NCBI RefSeq assembly: GCF_900091615.1
Contig: NZ_FMIA01000002.1
Location: 6,014,001-6,078,000 of the forward strand
Direction: 5' to 3'
From: Micromonospora yangpuensis
GTDB taxonomy: Bacteria; Actinomycetota; Actinomycetes; Mycobacteriales; Micromonosporaceae
DNA: 64,000 bases
Shown: in pieces, positions 25,032-33,044 of the stretch
Layout: each line of letters starts with the position of its first letter
Numbering within the stretch: the stretch's first letter is position 1
The notes under the pieces: model-generated
Databases searched by the model: none
Told to the model about the DNA's origin: nothing
What the model saw: only the letters and a program-made list of their open reading frames with translations
Translations under genes and position numbers: made by a program

Positions 25032-25071
25032 CGAAGAATCGCCCCCACCACCTGGTGGGGGCGATTCTTCG
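25032..25071. terminator. Perfect 19-bp hairpin ending the late operon
   Basis: Two perfect 19-nt arms (from CGAAGAATCG inward) flank a CC loop, with AT-rich outer bases. The stem lies 50 nt after the last late gene and before the convergent minus-strand block, so it probably terminates from both directions. Confidence 0.8.
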
Positions 25072-25145
25072 TGTCTGGACATTGAGAGAAGGCGTCTCCC
25101 GGGCGCGTCCCTACGGAAGCGCGATCTCTCCGGCGCCCGTAGGAC

Positions 25146-25433
25146 TCACCAATCCCAGGAGATCCAGTGCTTCCACTGACCGCCGATCCAGACCGCCGCG
25201 TCCCAGTCGGCTACGGTGAGCATCTTCTGGTTGGACTCGGGGACCACGGTGAACTGCCGGTCAGTGCGGACCAGGTGGAGGATCGCGGTCTCGATCTCGC
25301 CGTGGGTGAGGTCAAGCCGATCGGCGAGGGTGGCGAGGCTCATCCACCCGGTGCCCTCCGGGTGCTGGGCGCGGTACACGCCGTACGCCCGGCGGATCTC
25401 CGCCGCTGCCCGCTCGGTGGGCATGATCCGCAT
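25146..25433 (-). CDS. Small winged-helix-like protein
   Basis: The 95-residue protein reads like a compact helix-turn-helix or winged-helix domain (GWMSLATLADRLDLTHGEIETAILHLVRTDRQFTVVPE), ending with a Trp-rich tail (WIGGQWKHWISWDW). Comparable small genes occur in actinomycete integrative elements. It is the last gene of the minus-strand membrane-protein operon. Confidence 0.7.
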   Translation of the reverse strand: MRIMPTERAAAEIRRAYGVYRAQHPEGTGWMSLATLADRLDLTHGEIETAILHLVRTDRQFTVVPESNQKMLTVADWDAAVWIGGQWKHWISWDW

Positions 25434-25447
25434 CAGTTCTCCCCCGC

Positions 25448-25957
25448 TCAGGCCGCAGCGATCCGCGAGGCACGGACATCACGGATCCGCCGCTTGGCGG
25501 TGGCCTCGGACACCTCGAACTCCTCCTGTACGTGACGAACGACCTCGGCGTACTGGTGACCCCGATCGAGCATCTGTGCGATGACGCTTTCGATCGTCGC
25601 CGGTTCGTCCTGGCCCTGGTCCTCGTCTTCGTCGTCGTCCTGGTCGTCGTCAACGTCGGGCCGGTCCCGGTCGGTTAGGCGTACGCGGTGACCGCCGACG
25701 TCGACGATCCGCCCCCACCAGCCGGTGGTGTCACGGTCGGTGTCATCGGTGTCAGACACCGAGTTGACCTGCGTGTTGACACCAGTGTCGGTGTCAGCCT
25801 CCCGGGTGGGGGAGGGGTCATCGTGGCGCTGCAGCCAGGTGTGGTGCAGGGTCGTGCCGGTGACGTACAGCGCAACGACGAGGGCCAGGGCGATGGGTCC
25901 GCCCCAGCCGCGGGCGGGTTCATCGGCGGCGGCGAGGTACGTGATCATGGGCAGCAT
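25448..25957 (-). CDS. Membrane-anchored protein with C-terminal HTH (Spd-like)
   Basis: The 169-residue protein has one N-terminal membrane helix (GPIALALVVALYVTGTTL), a long acidic linker rich in Asp/Thr, and a C-terminal segment that looks like a helix-turn-helix (VIAQMLDRGHQYAEVVRHVQEEFEVSEATAKRRIRD). Tethering a DNA-binding domain to the membrane resembles spread/transfer (Spd) proteins of Streptomyces plasmids. Its start shares one base with the upstream gene's stop (TGATG), so they are coupled. Confidence 0.7.
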   Translation of the reverse strand: MLPMITYLAAADEPARGWGGPIALALVVALYVTGTTLHHTWLQRHDDPSPTREADTDTGVNTQVNSVSDTDDTDRDTTGWWGRIVDVGGHRVRLTDRDRPDVDDDQDDDEDEDQGQDEPATIESVIAQMLDRGHQYAEVVRHVQEEFEVSEATAKRRIRDVRASRIAAA

Positions 25958-26478
25958 CAGGCGGCTCCGAACAGGAGAGCGGGCAGCGGGGCAACGATGT
26001 TGGTGACGATGTCGACGAGCGAGCGGGTGAGGTCACCGATGACGCCGCCGGGAAGGTCGGACATCATGCCGAGCAGGACGGCGACGAGCCACATCTTCCC
26101 GTTGAGTCGGTACAGCGGGCTCTGGGGCCAGCTGAGGGTGGCGAACCTGCCGAGCCGCTTCGAACTCTTGACCGGCAGCATGCAGCCGATGGTGTAGATC
26201 CAGAGGAGTCCGATGCCCACGCCGAGGACGGCGTTGACGCTGGCACCCGCGATGTACGCGCCTCCGGTGGAGTCGAGAAGGCCCTGGATGACTCCGCCGA
26301 GGGCGGCGACGGTCTTCTGGTCGGCCGGGCTGCCGTCGAATCCTTCCTTGATCGCTGGGACGGCCATGATGAAGGCGATGCGGTCCCTGATGCTGTTGGG
26401 GCCGATGCTCATGTAGTCGACGATGATGGCGAGCAGTAGCAGGATCGCAACTGCGGTCGGGGACATGGTGTGTTCCAC
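25957..26478 (-). CDS. Polytopic membrane protein
   Basis: The 173-residue product has about four hydrophobic stretches (AVAILLLLAIIVDYMSI, AGASVNAVLGVGIGLLWIYTIGCML, WLVAVLLGMM, IVTNIVAPLPALLFGA). GTG 26478 and ATG 26466 are alternative starts. No family is recognised. It is central to the minus-strand operon and could contribute to a transfer channel or surface exclusion. Confidence 0.7.
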   Translation of the reverse strand: MEHTMSPTAVAILLLLAIIVDYMSIGPNSIRDRIAFIMAVPAIKEGFDGSPADQKTVAALGGVIQGLLDSTGGAYIAGASVNAVLGVGIGLLWIYTIGCMLPVKSSKRLGRFATLSWPQSPLYRLNGKMWLVAVLLGMMSDLPGGVIGDLTRSLVDIVTNIVAPLPALLFGAA

Positions 26479-26479
26479 G

Positions 26480-26716
26480 TCAGGCCCCCGTCCAGTCGAG
26501 CACCTTCGCGCCGCTCTGCGCCTCGCGGATTTCCAGGCGGGGGACGTCCATCGGCTCGTTCTCGGCTAGGGCAGCCCGGGTGAGAGCCTGGAGGAGTCGA
26601 TCGAGAATCCCGTCCACGCCAGGTCCCTCCAGGTCCAGCTGCTGCGTAAAGGTCCGATCGTGTAGTACCTCGTACTGCCCGTCGAAGACGTGCACGCGGT
26701 AGATCCGGGAGGTCAC
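26480..26716 (-). CDS. Small soluble protein of the membrane-protein operon
   Basis: The 78-residue protein (TSRIYRVHVFDGQYEVLHDRTFTQQLDLEGPGVDGILDRLLQAL...) looks like an alpha/beta fold. GTG 26716 overlaps the stop of the upstream gene (GTGA), fixing the start. Function is unknown. Confidence 0.65.
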   Translation of the reverse strand: MTSRIYRVHVFDGQYEVLHDRTFTQQLDLEGPGVDGILDRLLQALTRAALAENEPMDVPRLEIREAQSGAKVLDWTGA

Positions 26717-27060
26717 TGGCTCTCCATCTCGTGATGGGTGAGAACGGGGAACAGAGCGAGGCCGGCGGCGACCATGGCTGCGGTGGCGAGGATCGCGGTG
26801 GCGTGGTCGCCGGCCAGCACGGCGGTGATGGCCGCTGCCAAGGCGCCGAGAACGACGCCGGTGAGGTTCCAGGCGATCCAGGTCCACGGCACGGGGCGTA
26901 CCTGCCAGACCACGGGGACCGCGCCGGCCTGGCGGAGTTCGGCCGCTCGCCGGTCGGCGGTAGCCCGGTCGCGGGCCGGCAGGGTCACGGTGTGGCCGGC
27001 GAGCCGGCGCAGCGGCGAGTCGGGCGGCAGAGTGCCGGCGACTCGGAACAGGGCGGTCAT
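26713..27060 (-). CDS. Two-helix membrane protein
   Basis: The 115-residue product has a soluble N-terminal half (DRATADRRAAELRQAGAVPVVWQVRPVPW) and two membrane helices (IAWNLTGVVLGALAAAITAVLAG, AILATAAMVAAGLALFPVL). It is coupled to the following gene. Function is unknown; the context suggests a membrane complex with its neighbours. Confidence 0.65.
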   Translation of the reverse strand: MTALFRVAGTLPPDSPLRRLAGHTVTLPARDRATADRRAAELRQAGAVPVVWQVRPVPWTWIAWNLTGVVLGALAAAITAVLAGDHATAILATAAMVAAGLALFPVLTHHEMESQ

Positions 27061-27138
27061 GATGGTCCTACCTCCTTGTGAGGGCGGGGCCCGGCTGGTG
27101 CTGCCAGGCGTGGGCCGGGCCCCGCGTAGTGCTATCGG

Positions 27139-28545
27139 TCAGTCGTCGGTGGTAGCAGTGCCGGTGTTGGCCCGTTTCCAGTTGTTGGCGTAGGACTTGC
27201 TGACGCCGGCTATGGCCGCAAGCTCGCTGCCGGTCGGCGGCCGGCCACGGTCGGCCAGGAACGAGGCGTAGGCAGCGGCCGTGCGGTCGGCCTCGGTGCC
27301 GGACGTGGCCGGCGGTCGGTCGGTCTTGGCGACCACGGTCCGCCGCCGCCGCGTGGTCGACTTCGTGGCCGGCACGGTGGCCGTGGTCGTGGTCGGCTCC
27401 GGGGTCGTGGTCGTGGTCGTGGTCGGCTCCGGCGCGGCCGTGGTCGGCACAACGCGGTGCTGTGCCAGCCACTCGGCCGGTACCTCGTCCGGGATCCGGG
27501 CCGCGACCGTGGCCGGCATTCGAATGCCGCCGATGGTCGTGGTCGGCTCGGCATACGCCGCTCGGTGGTCGGCGCGGAGGTTCGTGGTCACCTGACGCAT
27601 GGCGATCGTCAGCTCGTCCATCAGCTGCCGCTCGCGCTCGGTCGGCTGGCGGTCGTCGCGGAACAGCTCGTCGCCGATGGAGAGCACGCGGCGCAGTTGC
27701 TCGCGGGCAGCGGCCACCGTGTCGGCGTCAGCCGACTTCGTCAGCCGTTGCACCCGGCGCAGCGCATCAGCCAGAGGGTCACCCTTCTGCGGCTGCCAGC
27801 GCCAGCGCCACCGCGACGCCTTGGTGGCCTCGGCCGGCGGAGTGCGTTCGTCCGTGCTGTGCAGCCGGGCAGCCTCCCGCTCGGCGTAGAGGTGCATCCC
27901 GGCCTCGACCAGGGCGTCGATCCGGCGCTGCCGGAAAACCTCGCCGAGGTCGTCGACGGTGCCGGGCTTGAGCAGGCCCAGGCGGACGCCGACGCGCTGC
28001 GGGGTCCAGATCCAGCGGGATGGCTGCCGCTCGGCCCGCTGCTTGTCGGCGTGCAGGCTCATGTACCAGATGCCGGCTGCCAGGGGCGGGGTGGCGAGAC
28101 GGAGAGCGGCCTCGGTGAGGTTGTGGGCCGCGGTCGAGGCGATGACGCCGGACGCGATGGCGACGATCCACACCATCCGCATGTGCCGGCTGATGTCCGG
28201 TGCCGGGCCGTTACCGGCGGTGGCGAGCTTGTGCGCGGCCAAGCTGCCCTGGTGGAGCATCACCAGCTCGAACGTGGCGCAGAAGACCAGGGCAACGCCG
28301 ACCGGCAGCCGAAGCGAACCACGCGCGACCTCGTACATGCCCTCCATCGCGAACAGGGTGGCCAGGGTGACGGCGGCGGTGCCGAGGCGCTCGTGGACCT
28401 CTCCGGTGCGCAGGAAGCGCCAGACCAGCAGCAGGGCGAGGGTGGCTCCGACAGCTCCGGCACCGAAGAGCAGTGGCTGACCGTGGCTGGTCAGCCAGGC
28501 AGCGACGTCGGCACCGACGTCCAAGACCGGCTGGGGGATCTGCAT
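27139..28545 (-). CDS. DUF2637-like five-helix membrane protein with C-terminal HTH
   Basis: ATG 28545 (MQIPQPVLDVG) is preferred; upstream codons would run through the operator. The 468-residue product has five membrane helices in its first 170 residues, a cytoplasmic helical region, a Thr/Pro-rich linker and a C-terminal helix-turn-helix-like segment (PPTGSELAAIAGVSKSYANNWKRAN). DUF2637 proteins with this plan occur in actinomycete integrative conjugative elements near SpdB-type transfer genes. It heads the minus-strand operon and faces a divergent small DNA-binding protein gene. Confidence 0.75.
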   Translation of the reverse strand: MQIPQPVLDVGADVAAWLTSHGQPLLFGAGAVGATLALLLVWRFLRTGEVHERLGTAAVTLATLFAMEGMYEVARGSLRLPVGVALVFCATFELVMLHQGSLAAHKLATAGNGPAPDISRHMRMVWIVAIASGVIASTAAHNLTEAALRLATPPLAAGIWYMSLHADKQRAERQPSRWIWTPQRVGVRLGLLKPGTVDDLGEVFRQRRIDALVEAGMHLYAEREAARLHSTDERTPPAEATKASRWRWRWQPQKGDPLADALRRVQRLTKSADADTVAAAREQLRRVLSIGDELFRDDRQPTERERQLMDELTIAMRQVTTNLRADHRAAYAEPTTTIGGIRMPATVAARIPDEVPAEWLAQHRVVPTTAAPEPTTTTTTTPEPTTTTATVPATKSTTRRRRTVVAKTDRPPATSGTEADRTAAAYASFLADRGRPPTGSELAAIAGVSKSYANNWKRANTGTATTDD

Positions 28546-28548
28546 ACC

Positions 28549-28597
28549 CGCAACCCTAGCAAGGGTTGCAAGAGTTGCCAACCTTGCTAGGGTTGCG
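28549..28597. promoter_or_regulatory. Divergent operator: 16-bp inverted repeat with GTTGC iterons
   Basis: CGCAACCCTAGCAAGG (28549-28564) and its exact complement CCTTGCTAGGGTTGCG (28582-28597) flank a 17-nt spacer that contains two further GTTGC motifs; another GGGTTGCGAGG occurs at about 28672. The array lies between the divergent membrane-protein operon and the small HTH gene, where a KorA/GntR-like repressor site is expected. Confidence 0.65.
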
Positions 28598-28699
28598 GGC
28601 ATGTCGCCACCCCTCGCCACCGTGCTCGCCCTACCCCCTTCCCGTCTGCGATCATCGAGAGACTCGCCAGGGTTGCGAGGATTGGCAGAGGGGCGGGGC

Positions 28700-28906
28700 G
28701 TGGCATCCGAGTGGCTCACCGTGCAGCAGGTGGCAGAGGCGGTCCAGGCTGCCGGCTACCCGGACAGCGTCCATACGATCCGACGGCGGATCGACGCCGG
28801 CCGGTTCGGCGAGCAGGGCAAGGACTGGTACCGCTCCGAGAGCGGCTATCGGTTCGTGCGCCCAGACGCCGTCAAGGCGTTCATCCGTCGACGTCGCGAC
28901 GCGTAG
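28700..28906 (+). CDS. Small HTH DNA-binding protein, excisionase-like
   Basis: GTG 28700 gives a 68-residue single-domain protein: SEWLTVQQVAEAVQAAGYPDSVHTIRRRIDAGRFG ... RFVRPDAVKAFIRRRRDA. This is the winged-helix MerR/excisionase pattern in which the last segment selects DNA. It may be an Xis-type directionality factor or a regulator of the divergent operator just upstream. An upstream in-frame ATG at 28601 would start within the operator and add low-complexity residues. Confidence 0.78.
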   Translation: MASEWLTVQQVAEAVQAAGYPDSVHTIRRRIDAGRFGEQGKDWYRSESGYRFVRPDAVKAFIRRRRDA

Positions 28907-28965
28907 ACCTCAGACGGCAGGTGCGCCCCAACCAGCGTGGTTGGGGCGCACCTGCCGTCTGAGGT
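28907..28965. terminator. Perfect 28-bp hairpin terminator
   Basis: Two perfect 28-nt arms starting ACCTCAGACGGC flank a GCG loop. The arm begins right after the stop of the small HTH gene and lies before the convergent regulator cassette. It is one of the longest perfect stems in the window. Confidence 0.8.
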
Positions 28966-29003
28966 GGTTACAGCGCGAGGATGTGACTACGGCTGATGAG
29001 GAT

Positions 29004-29270
29004 TCACCGGGCCGCCACCGCGTCGTACAGCCGTTCCACCCGGACGGCGACGCGCAGACACCACGGCCGGGCACACGCCGCCGCGCCAGAGCACTCCGGC
29101 AGGTGTCCGCGTACCCACATCATCCCCACCGGCGCGTCGCAGGCGGACGCCACCGCGACCGCGACCGTCCGGACCTCCAGCGGCACCGCGCCCGGCAGGC
29201 CCAGGTGCGAGGCCCAGTCGCCGGCGGCCAGGGACAGCCGGGTGCCGGCCGGCACCACCAGGCCGGTCAC
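29004..29270 (-). CDS. Small Cys-containing protein coupled to XRE regulator
   Basis: The 88-residue product has a beta-rich start (TGLVVPAGTRLSLAAGDWASHLG) and a cysteine cluster CSGAAACARPWC. Its GTG overlaps the stop of the upstream regulator gene (GTGA), so it is the distal member of a four-gene overlapping cassette. Function is unknown. Confidence 0.65.
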   Translation of the reverse strand: MTGLVVPAGTRLSLAAGDWASHLGLPGAVPLEVRTVAVAVASACDAPVGMMWVRGHLPECSGAAACARPWCLRVAVRVERLYDAVAAR

Positions 29271-30442
29271 CGCGCACTGTCCACGCCGGCCGCTTCCGCC
29301 ACCGCCAGTAGATGCGGACTCGGCCGCGGCGAACCGGTCAGCACCTCGGCCAGGACCGCCCGCCCGGCCGGGCGTACCCGCACCTCGGCGGGTGCGAGCC
29401 GGTCAGCGTCCAGCAGTGCCCGGCCGGCCGCCGCCGGATCGCCGGCGGCCAGCTGCGCCGGTGCCACGTCGACCAGGTGCGCGGCCCGATGCTCCACCGG
29501 CAGGCTTCGCCACCGGTCCCGCACGGCCAGCGCGGCGTGGAGCTCTACGGCACCGCTCAGGTCACCGAGCGCGGCCGCCGCAGTGACCTGAGCCGCATCG
29601 ACTGCCGCCCGGGCCGGACTGTCCGGCTCGGTCAGGACCATGGCGCCGGCGAGCAGCTCCCGGACCGTCGGCTGGTCGTCGTGTTCGGCGGCGGCGAGCG
29701 CGGCCTGGACGAGCAGGGTCGCGCAGGCCGACCGCTGGTCGGACGTGCCCGACTCATCGTCGAGCGGGGCGACCTGGTGGGCGGCGGTCACCGTCGTCTC
29801 GAACGCGGCCCGCTGCCGGCCGGCGGCACGCAGCGCCTGACCCAACGGCAGGGCGGCGACCGCTTCCAGCAGCGGATCGTCGGTGCCGGTGGCCACGGCC
29901 AGGCCCCGATCGGCGGCCAGCCACGCCAGATCCTGGACGCCGAGCTTCACGAGCACCAGAGCAGTGAGCCGGTACGTCTGCACCTGCAGCGGCGGCCGGT
30001 CGGTGGTGGCCAGGTCGTGGCCGTCATCGAGCAGGCCGGGCAGTAGCCGGATCAACGCCGGGTACTGGGCGTGCCCGTACATCGCGTCGGCGTGCACGAT
30101 GCGCGCCCGGTACCGGTACGGGTCGACCGGCACGTGGTCGGCGGGCAGCTGCAGCAGCCCGGGGTGGCGGGTGAGCGCGGCCCGGACCTCGTCGACGCCG
30201 ACGCCGGCCGGCTGGGCCGGGGCGGCTGGGCCGGGCTCGTCGACCAGAACTTCCGCCGCCACGCCCAAGGCGTCGGCGACCTCCTGGAGTACCGACCACT
30301 TGTCGAGGCGGCGTACCCCGCGTTCGACTTTGTCGACCCAGCTCTTGGACTTGCCGATCCGGTCGGCGAACACCTGCTGTGACATCTTCCGGCGTGCCCG
30401 CCAGTACGCCACCCGCCGGCCGACCGGCAGATCGTCGCTCAC
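29267..30442 (-). CDS. XRE-family regulator with large C-terminal domain
   Basis: The 391-residue protein starts with an XRE helix-turn-helix (GRRVAYWRARRKMSQQVFADRIGKSKSWVDKVERGVRRLDKWSVL, residues about 7-55) followed by a long helical repeat region similar to the TPR-type sensory part of actinomycete regulators. GTG 30442 is fixed by overlap with the upstream small gene's stop. Such regulators often control neighbouring mobile-element genes in response to a peptide or metabolite. Confidence 0.85.
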   Translation of the reverse strand: MSDDLPVGRRVAYWRARRKMSQQVFADRIGKSKSWVDKVERGVRRLDKWSVLQEVADALGVAAEVLVDEPGPAAPAQPAGVGVDEVRAALTRHPGLLQLPADHVPVDPYRYRARIVHADAMYGHAQYPALIRLLPGLLDDGHDLATTDRPPLQVQTYRLTALVLVKLGVQDLAWLAADRGLAVATGTDDPLLEAVAALPLGQALRAAGRQRAAFETTVTAAHQVAPLDDESGTSDQRSACATLLVQAALAAAEHDDQPTVRELLAGAMVLTEPDSPARAAVDAAQVTAAAALGDLSGAVELHAALAVRDRWRSLPVEHRAAHLVDVAPAQLAAGDPAAAGRALLDADRLAPAEVRVRPAGRAVLAEVLTGSPRPSPHLLAVAEAAGVDSAR

Positions 30443-30606
30443 GACGCCGCCGCGGCGAGCTGGGACCGCCACCACTGCGCCTCGCCGCACGTGGCGACCG
30501 TGTCGGCGGTGCACCGCCAGCACGGGTGGCCGGCCTCGTGCTCGGCCAGGACCCGGCGGCCGACCACGGCGACCGAGAACGGGTCGGTCGGTTCGTCGAC
30601 GCTCAC
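30439..30606 (-). CDS. 55-residue CxxC protein upstream of XRE gene
   Basis: A short frame overlaps the genes on both sides by 4 nt (GTGA each time) and has GGAGG 9 nt upstream of its GTG. The product contains HPCWRCTADTVATCGEAQWW, a compact Cys/His set typical of small actinobacterial partner proteins of XRE regulators. Metal binding is likely; function is unknown. Confidence 0.65.
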   Translation of the reverse strand: MSVDEPTDPFSVAVVGRRVLAEHEAGHPCWRCTADTVATCGEAQWWRSQLAAAAS

Positions 30607-30776
30607 CGCCGTGGCCTCCGTCCGACGCGGACGGCCTGGGTGGTGTCGTCGAGCGGGGTCCGCTCGGCTTCGGCCTGGGCGAGGATCCGCCGGCGGGCGG
30701 CCTCGTGCTCGGCGGCCTGGTCGACGGCGGCCGGCGGTATCTCCGGCTCGGCCTGCTTCTGGGTGCGTTCGGTCAT
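30603..30776 (-). CDS. 57-residue helical protein at head of XRE cassette
   Basis: ATG 30776 follows AGGGGG by 6 nt; a second ATG lies 6 nt upstream. The product (TERTQKQAEPEIPPAAVDQAAEHEAARRRILAQAEAERTPLDD...) is charged and helical. The stop overlaps the next GTG. It heads a four-gene overlapping cassette that ends at 29004. Confidence 0.6.
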   Translation of the reverse strand: MTERTQKQAEPEIPPAAVDQAAEHEAARRRILAQAEAERTPLDDTTQAVRVGRRPRR

Positions 30777-31014
30777 CGCCATCCCCCTGATCAGGTGCCG
30801 GGGACGGCTCTACCTACATGGGCACGGCCCCGGGAAGAAGGAGGGCGGCGGGAGCTCTTGGAAGGATCGTCACCGCCGCCCGGGGTGCGGTGCCTTGCTG
30901 CCTCTTTCAGCAGCAAGTCACCGCACAATCACAGGATGGCGCGGCAGTGGTGGAGGGGGCAGGGCCGTAACGTCCCACCAGGACGTGAGGTGCCCTCAGC
31001 TGGGGCAGAACGTA

Positions 31015-32250
31015 CTAGCGGCTGCAGCCCACCAGCTCGGCCAGCTCGGCCAGCTCGCTCGTCATCGCGCGTCGGCGACCGGCAGCGATGGACTGCACGA
31101 TGTCTCGCGCGTACTTCTGTTGACGCAGCCACGCCGGAGCTCGCGCCGCCAAGTCCTGCAGCACCTCGGTGGCCTCTGCGTACCGGCTGGTCTCCATGTA
31201 TGACCACGCCACGTCGAGCCGATGCCGCTGTCGGCTGGACGGCGTGACCCCGGCCGACCGGTGCACCTCCCGCGCCAGCGCGAGCGCCTGGTCTGGCTGA
31301 CCGGCGATCACCGAGGCCTCCACGCGCATCTGCTGGACACCCTCCACCGAGAAGTCGCAGCCCAGCACGTCAGCGGAGGGCACCGGTTGGCCGCCCAGAC
31401 GGTGCGCGCCGGCCATGGCCAGGTCCAGCATGTTCGTGGCGTCGTCGAGCCGGGCGTCCCGCGCGGCCGCCGATGCGGCTTTCATGAGCAGGTATCCCCA
31501 CGACGCCAACTCTGCTGGCGTGGCCGTCGATAGCCGCGGCTCGACCTGGTCGGCGGTCTGCACCGCCAACTGCTCGGACTCGGCCAACCGGCCCTGCCTG
31601 AGCAACAGCCAGCACATCGGGGCCACCACGGCTGCGCCGGTGACGTGGTCGCCACCGTGCCGGGCGTGGTCTAGCGCCCGGGTGAGGGCCAGGTGGGCGA
31701 GGTCGAGCTGCCGCAACTGGATCAGGAGCCGGCCGGCGAGCGTGTGGGCCTGCGACGCGAGTACGTGTGCCTCGATCCGGGCATCGCCGTCGGTGGCGTC
31801 GACGAGCGCGCCAGCATCGGTCAGGACGGAGGGCACGATGCGGATGGCTTCGGCGTAGTCGTTGGCGTGGTAGACGGTGTTCGCGGCCAGGACGGCCCGG
31901 CGCACGCCGTCCTGGGTGGGTGGAGTGGCGCTGGGCCGGGTGACCAGGCGGGTGCCGTCGAGTCCGGCGGCGGGCGTCAAGACTTGACGGACGCCGACGA
32001 GGCTGAGCGGCTGCGCGTCGGGCTCCCTGTCGGCGGCGGCCGCCGCGGTGTCCCCGAACAGCGCGCTGGTCGGCACGCCCAGGGCACGGGCGAGTTTGTT
32101 GAGCGTGGGGATCCGGGCGCCCTTGCGGCGGCCCTGTTCCAGCTTCTGGATCACCTCGATGCTGACTCCAGAGCGCTCGGCGAGGTGCTCCTGTGTCAGT
32201 TGCGCTTCACGGCGGATTTTGGCGAGGTTCTCGCCAATGGTCGATTCCAT
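31015..32250 (-). CDS. XRE regulator with TPR-type sensor domain
   Basis: The 411-residue protein has an N-terminal XRE helix-turn-helix (ENLAKIRREAQLTQEHLAERSGVSIEVIQKLEQGRRKG, residues 8-45) and TPR-like helical repeats over the rest (DYAEAIRIVPSVL ... LARRALDHARHGG-type pairs). This is a plausible lysogeny or peptide-responsive regulator. Its promoter region holds an inverted repeat at 32320-32342. It is monocistronic, with 238 nt to the next gene downstream. Confidence 0.87.
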   Translation of the reverse strand: MESTIGENLAKIRREAQLTQEHLAERSGVSIEVIQKLEQGRRKGARIPTLNKLARALGVPTSALFGDTAAAAADREPDAQPLSLVGVRQVLTPAAGLDGTRLVTRPSATPPTQDGVRRAVLAANTVYHANDYAEAIRIVPSVLTDAGALVDATDGDARIEAHVLASQAHTLAGRLLIQLRQLDLAHLALTRALDHARHGGDHVTGAAVVAPMCWLLLRQGRLAESEQLAVQTADQVEPRLSTATPAELASWGYLLMKAASAAARDARLDDATNMLDLAMAGAHRLGGQPVPSADVLGCDFSVEGVQQMRVEASVIAGQPDQALALAREVHRSAGVTPSSRQRHRLDVAWSYMETSRYAEATEVLQDLAARAPAWLRQQKYARDIVQSIAAGRRRAMTSELAELAELVGCSR

Positions 32251-32319
32251 GGCATCTCCCAGGTAGAGGGCTGGGCGGCGTCCCGCCGGCCTCTACTCCG
32301 GCGAGCCGCCACTGTCGAC

Positions 32320-32342
32320 GATACGCGCGGCAGCTGCGTATC
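32320..32342. promoter_or_regulatory. Inverted repeat upstream of XRE-TPR gene
   Basis: GATACGC and GCGTATC flank a 9-nt spacer about 70 nt upstream of the XRE-TPR start. The size and place fit an autoregulatory operator. Confidence 0.4.
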
Positions 32343-32378
32343 TGAGAGGCACAACGGATAAGCCTGGCTGGCAGCAAC

Positions 32379-33044
32379 TCACGCCTGGCGATCTCTCACG
32401 AGGCGTAGTGCCGGCCTGGGGCTGGCTTCGAGTGCCTCGGCCGTGCCTCGCAGCCAGCCGCGGTTGAATGCCCTACGGCGGACCGCGACAACGCCGACGA
32501 CCGCACCGACGACGGTGAGAGCCAGGGCTGCCCCCGCGCCGGCCCAGACAATCGGTGGGGTTGGCTGCTGGTCGACGCCGGCCGGGGCTGCTGCGGCCGG
32601 GGCAGTCGGGGCAGGAATTGGTGCTTGCACCGCAGGAGGACTTGTCGGGGTTGGCTCCGCTGGCGGCGGAGCCATCGCAGCCGGCTCAGGGCCGCTGTCA
32701 GCGGACGGTTGTTGCGCCGGCGGAGGACTCGGGACTTTCGGTCTGGGTTCTCGGGGCTGGGGCTTGTCGGCCGGTGTCGACGTGATGGGCGGGGCCACGG
32801 TCGCTGATGGTGCGGTCCGATCAGCAGGCGATGGGGTCGGGGATGGGGCAGCGCTCGTCGGTGCTGGGACGTCGGGGGTTGGCTCTGCAGGTACTGCGGG
32901 TTCCTCTGCTGGTGGAGCTGGCGAGGCCGACGTGCCCGGTTGGACGCCGAGCAGCCGGTCCAGCAGATCTCCCACCAGGCCGCCGTCTGGGTTGGGAGCG
33001 GCGAGCGCCAGAGCCGCAGCGAGGGTGAGTGCTGCACGGCGCAT
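32379..33044 (-). CDS. Secreted, membrane-anchored Pro-rich stalk protein
   Basis: ATG 33044 has an excellent ribosome site (AAGGAGGTC). The 221-residue product has a signal peptide (MRRAALTLAAALALAAP), a short region (GGLVGDLLDRLLGVQPG), about 120 residues of Pro/Ala/Ser/Thr stalk, a membrane helix (IVWAGAGAALALTVVGAVVGVVAV) and a short basic cytoplasmic tail. It looks like a cell-surface protein expressed by the lysogen. Its place beside the integrase suggests a conversion or exclusion role, which is inference. Confidence 0.75.
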   Translation of the reverse strand: MRRAALTLAAALALAAPNPDGGLVGDLLDRLLGVQPGTSASPAPPAEEPAVPAEPTPDVPAPTSAAPSPTPSPADRTAPSATVAPPITSTPADKPQPREPRPKVPSPPPAQQPSADSGPEPAAMAPPPAEPTPTSPPAVQAPIPAPTAPAAAAPAGVDQQPTPPIVWAGAGAALALTVVGAVVGVVAVRRRAFNRGWLRGTAEALEASPRPALRLVRDRQA

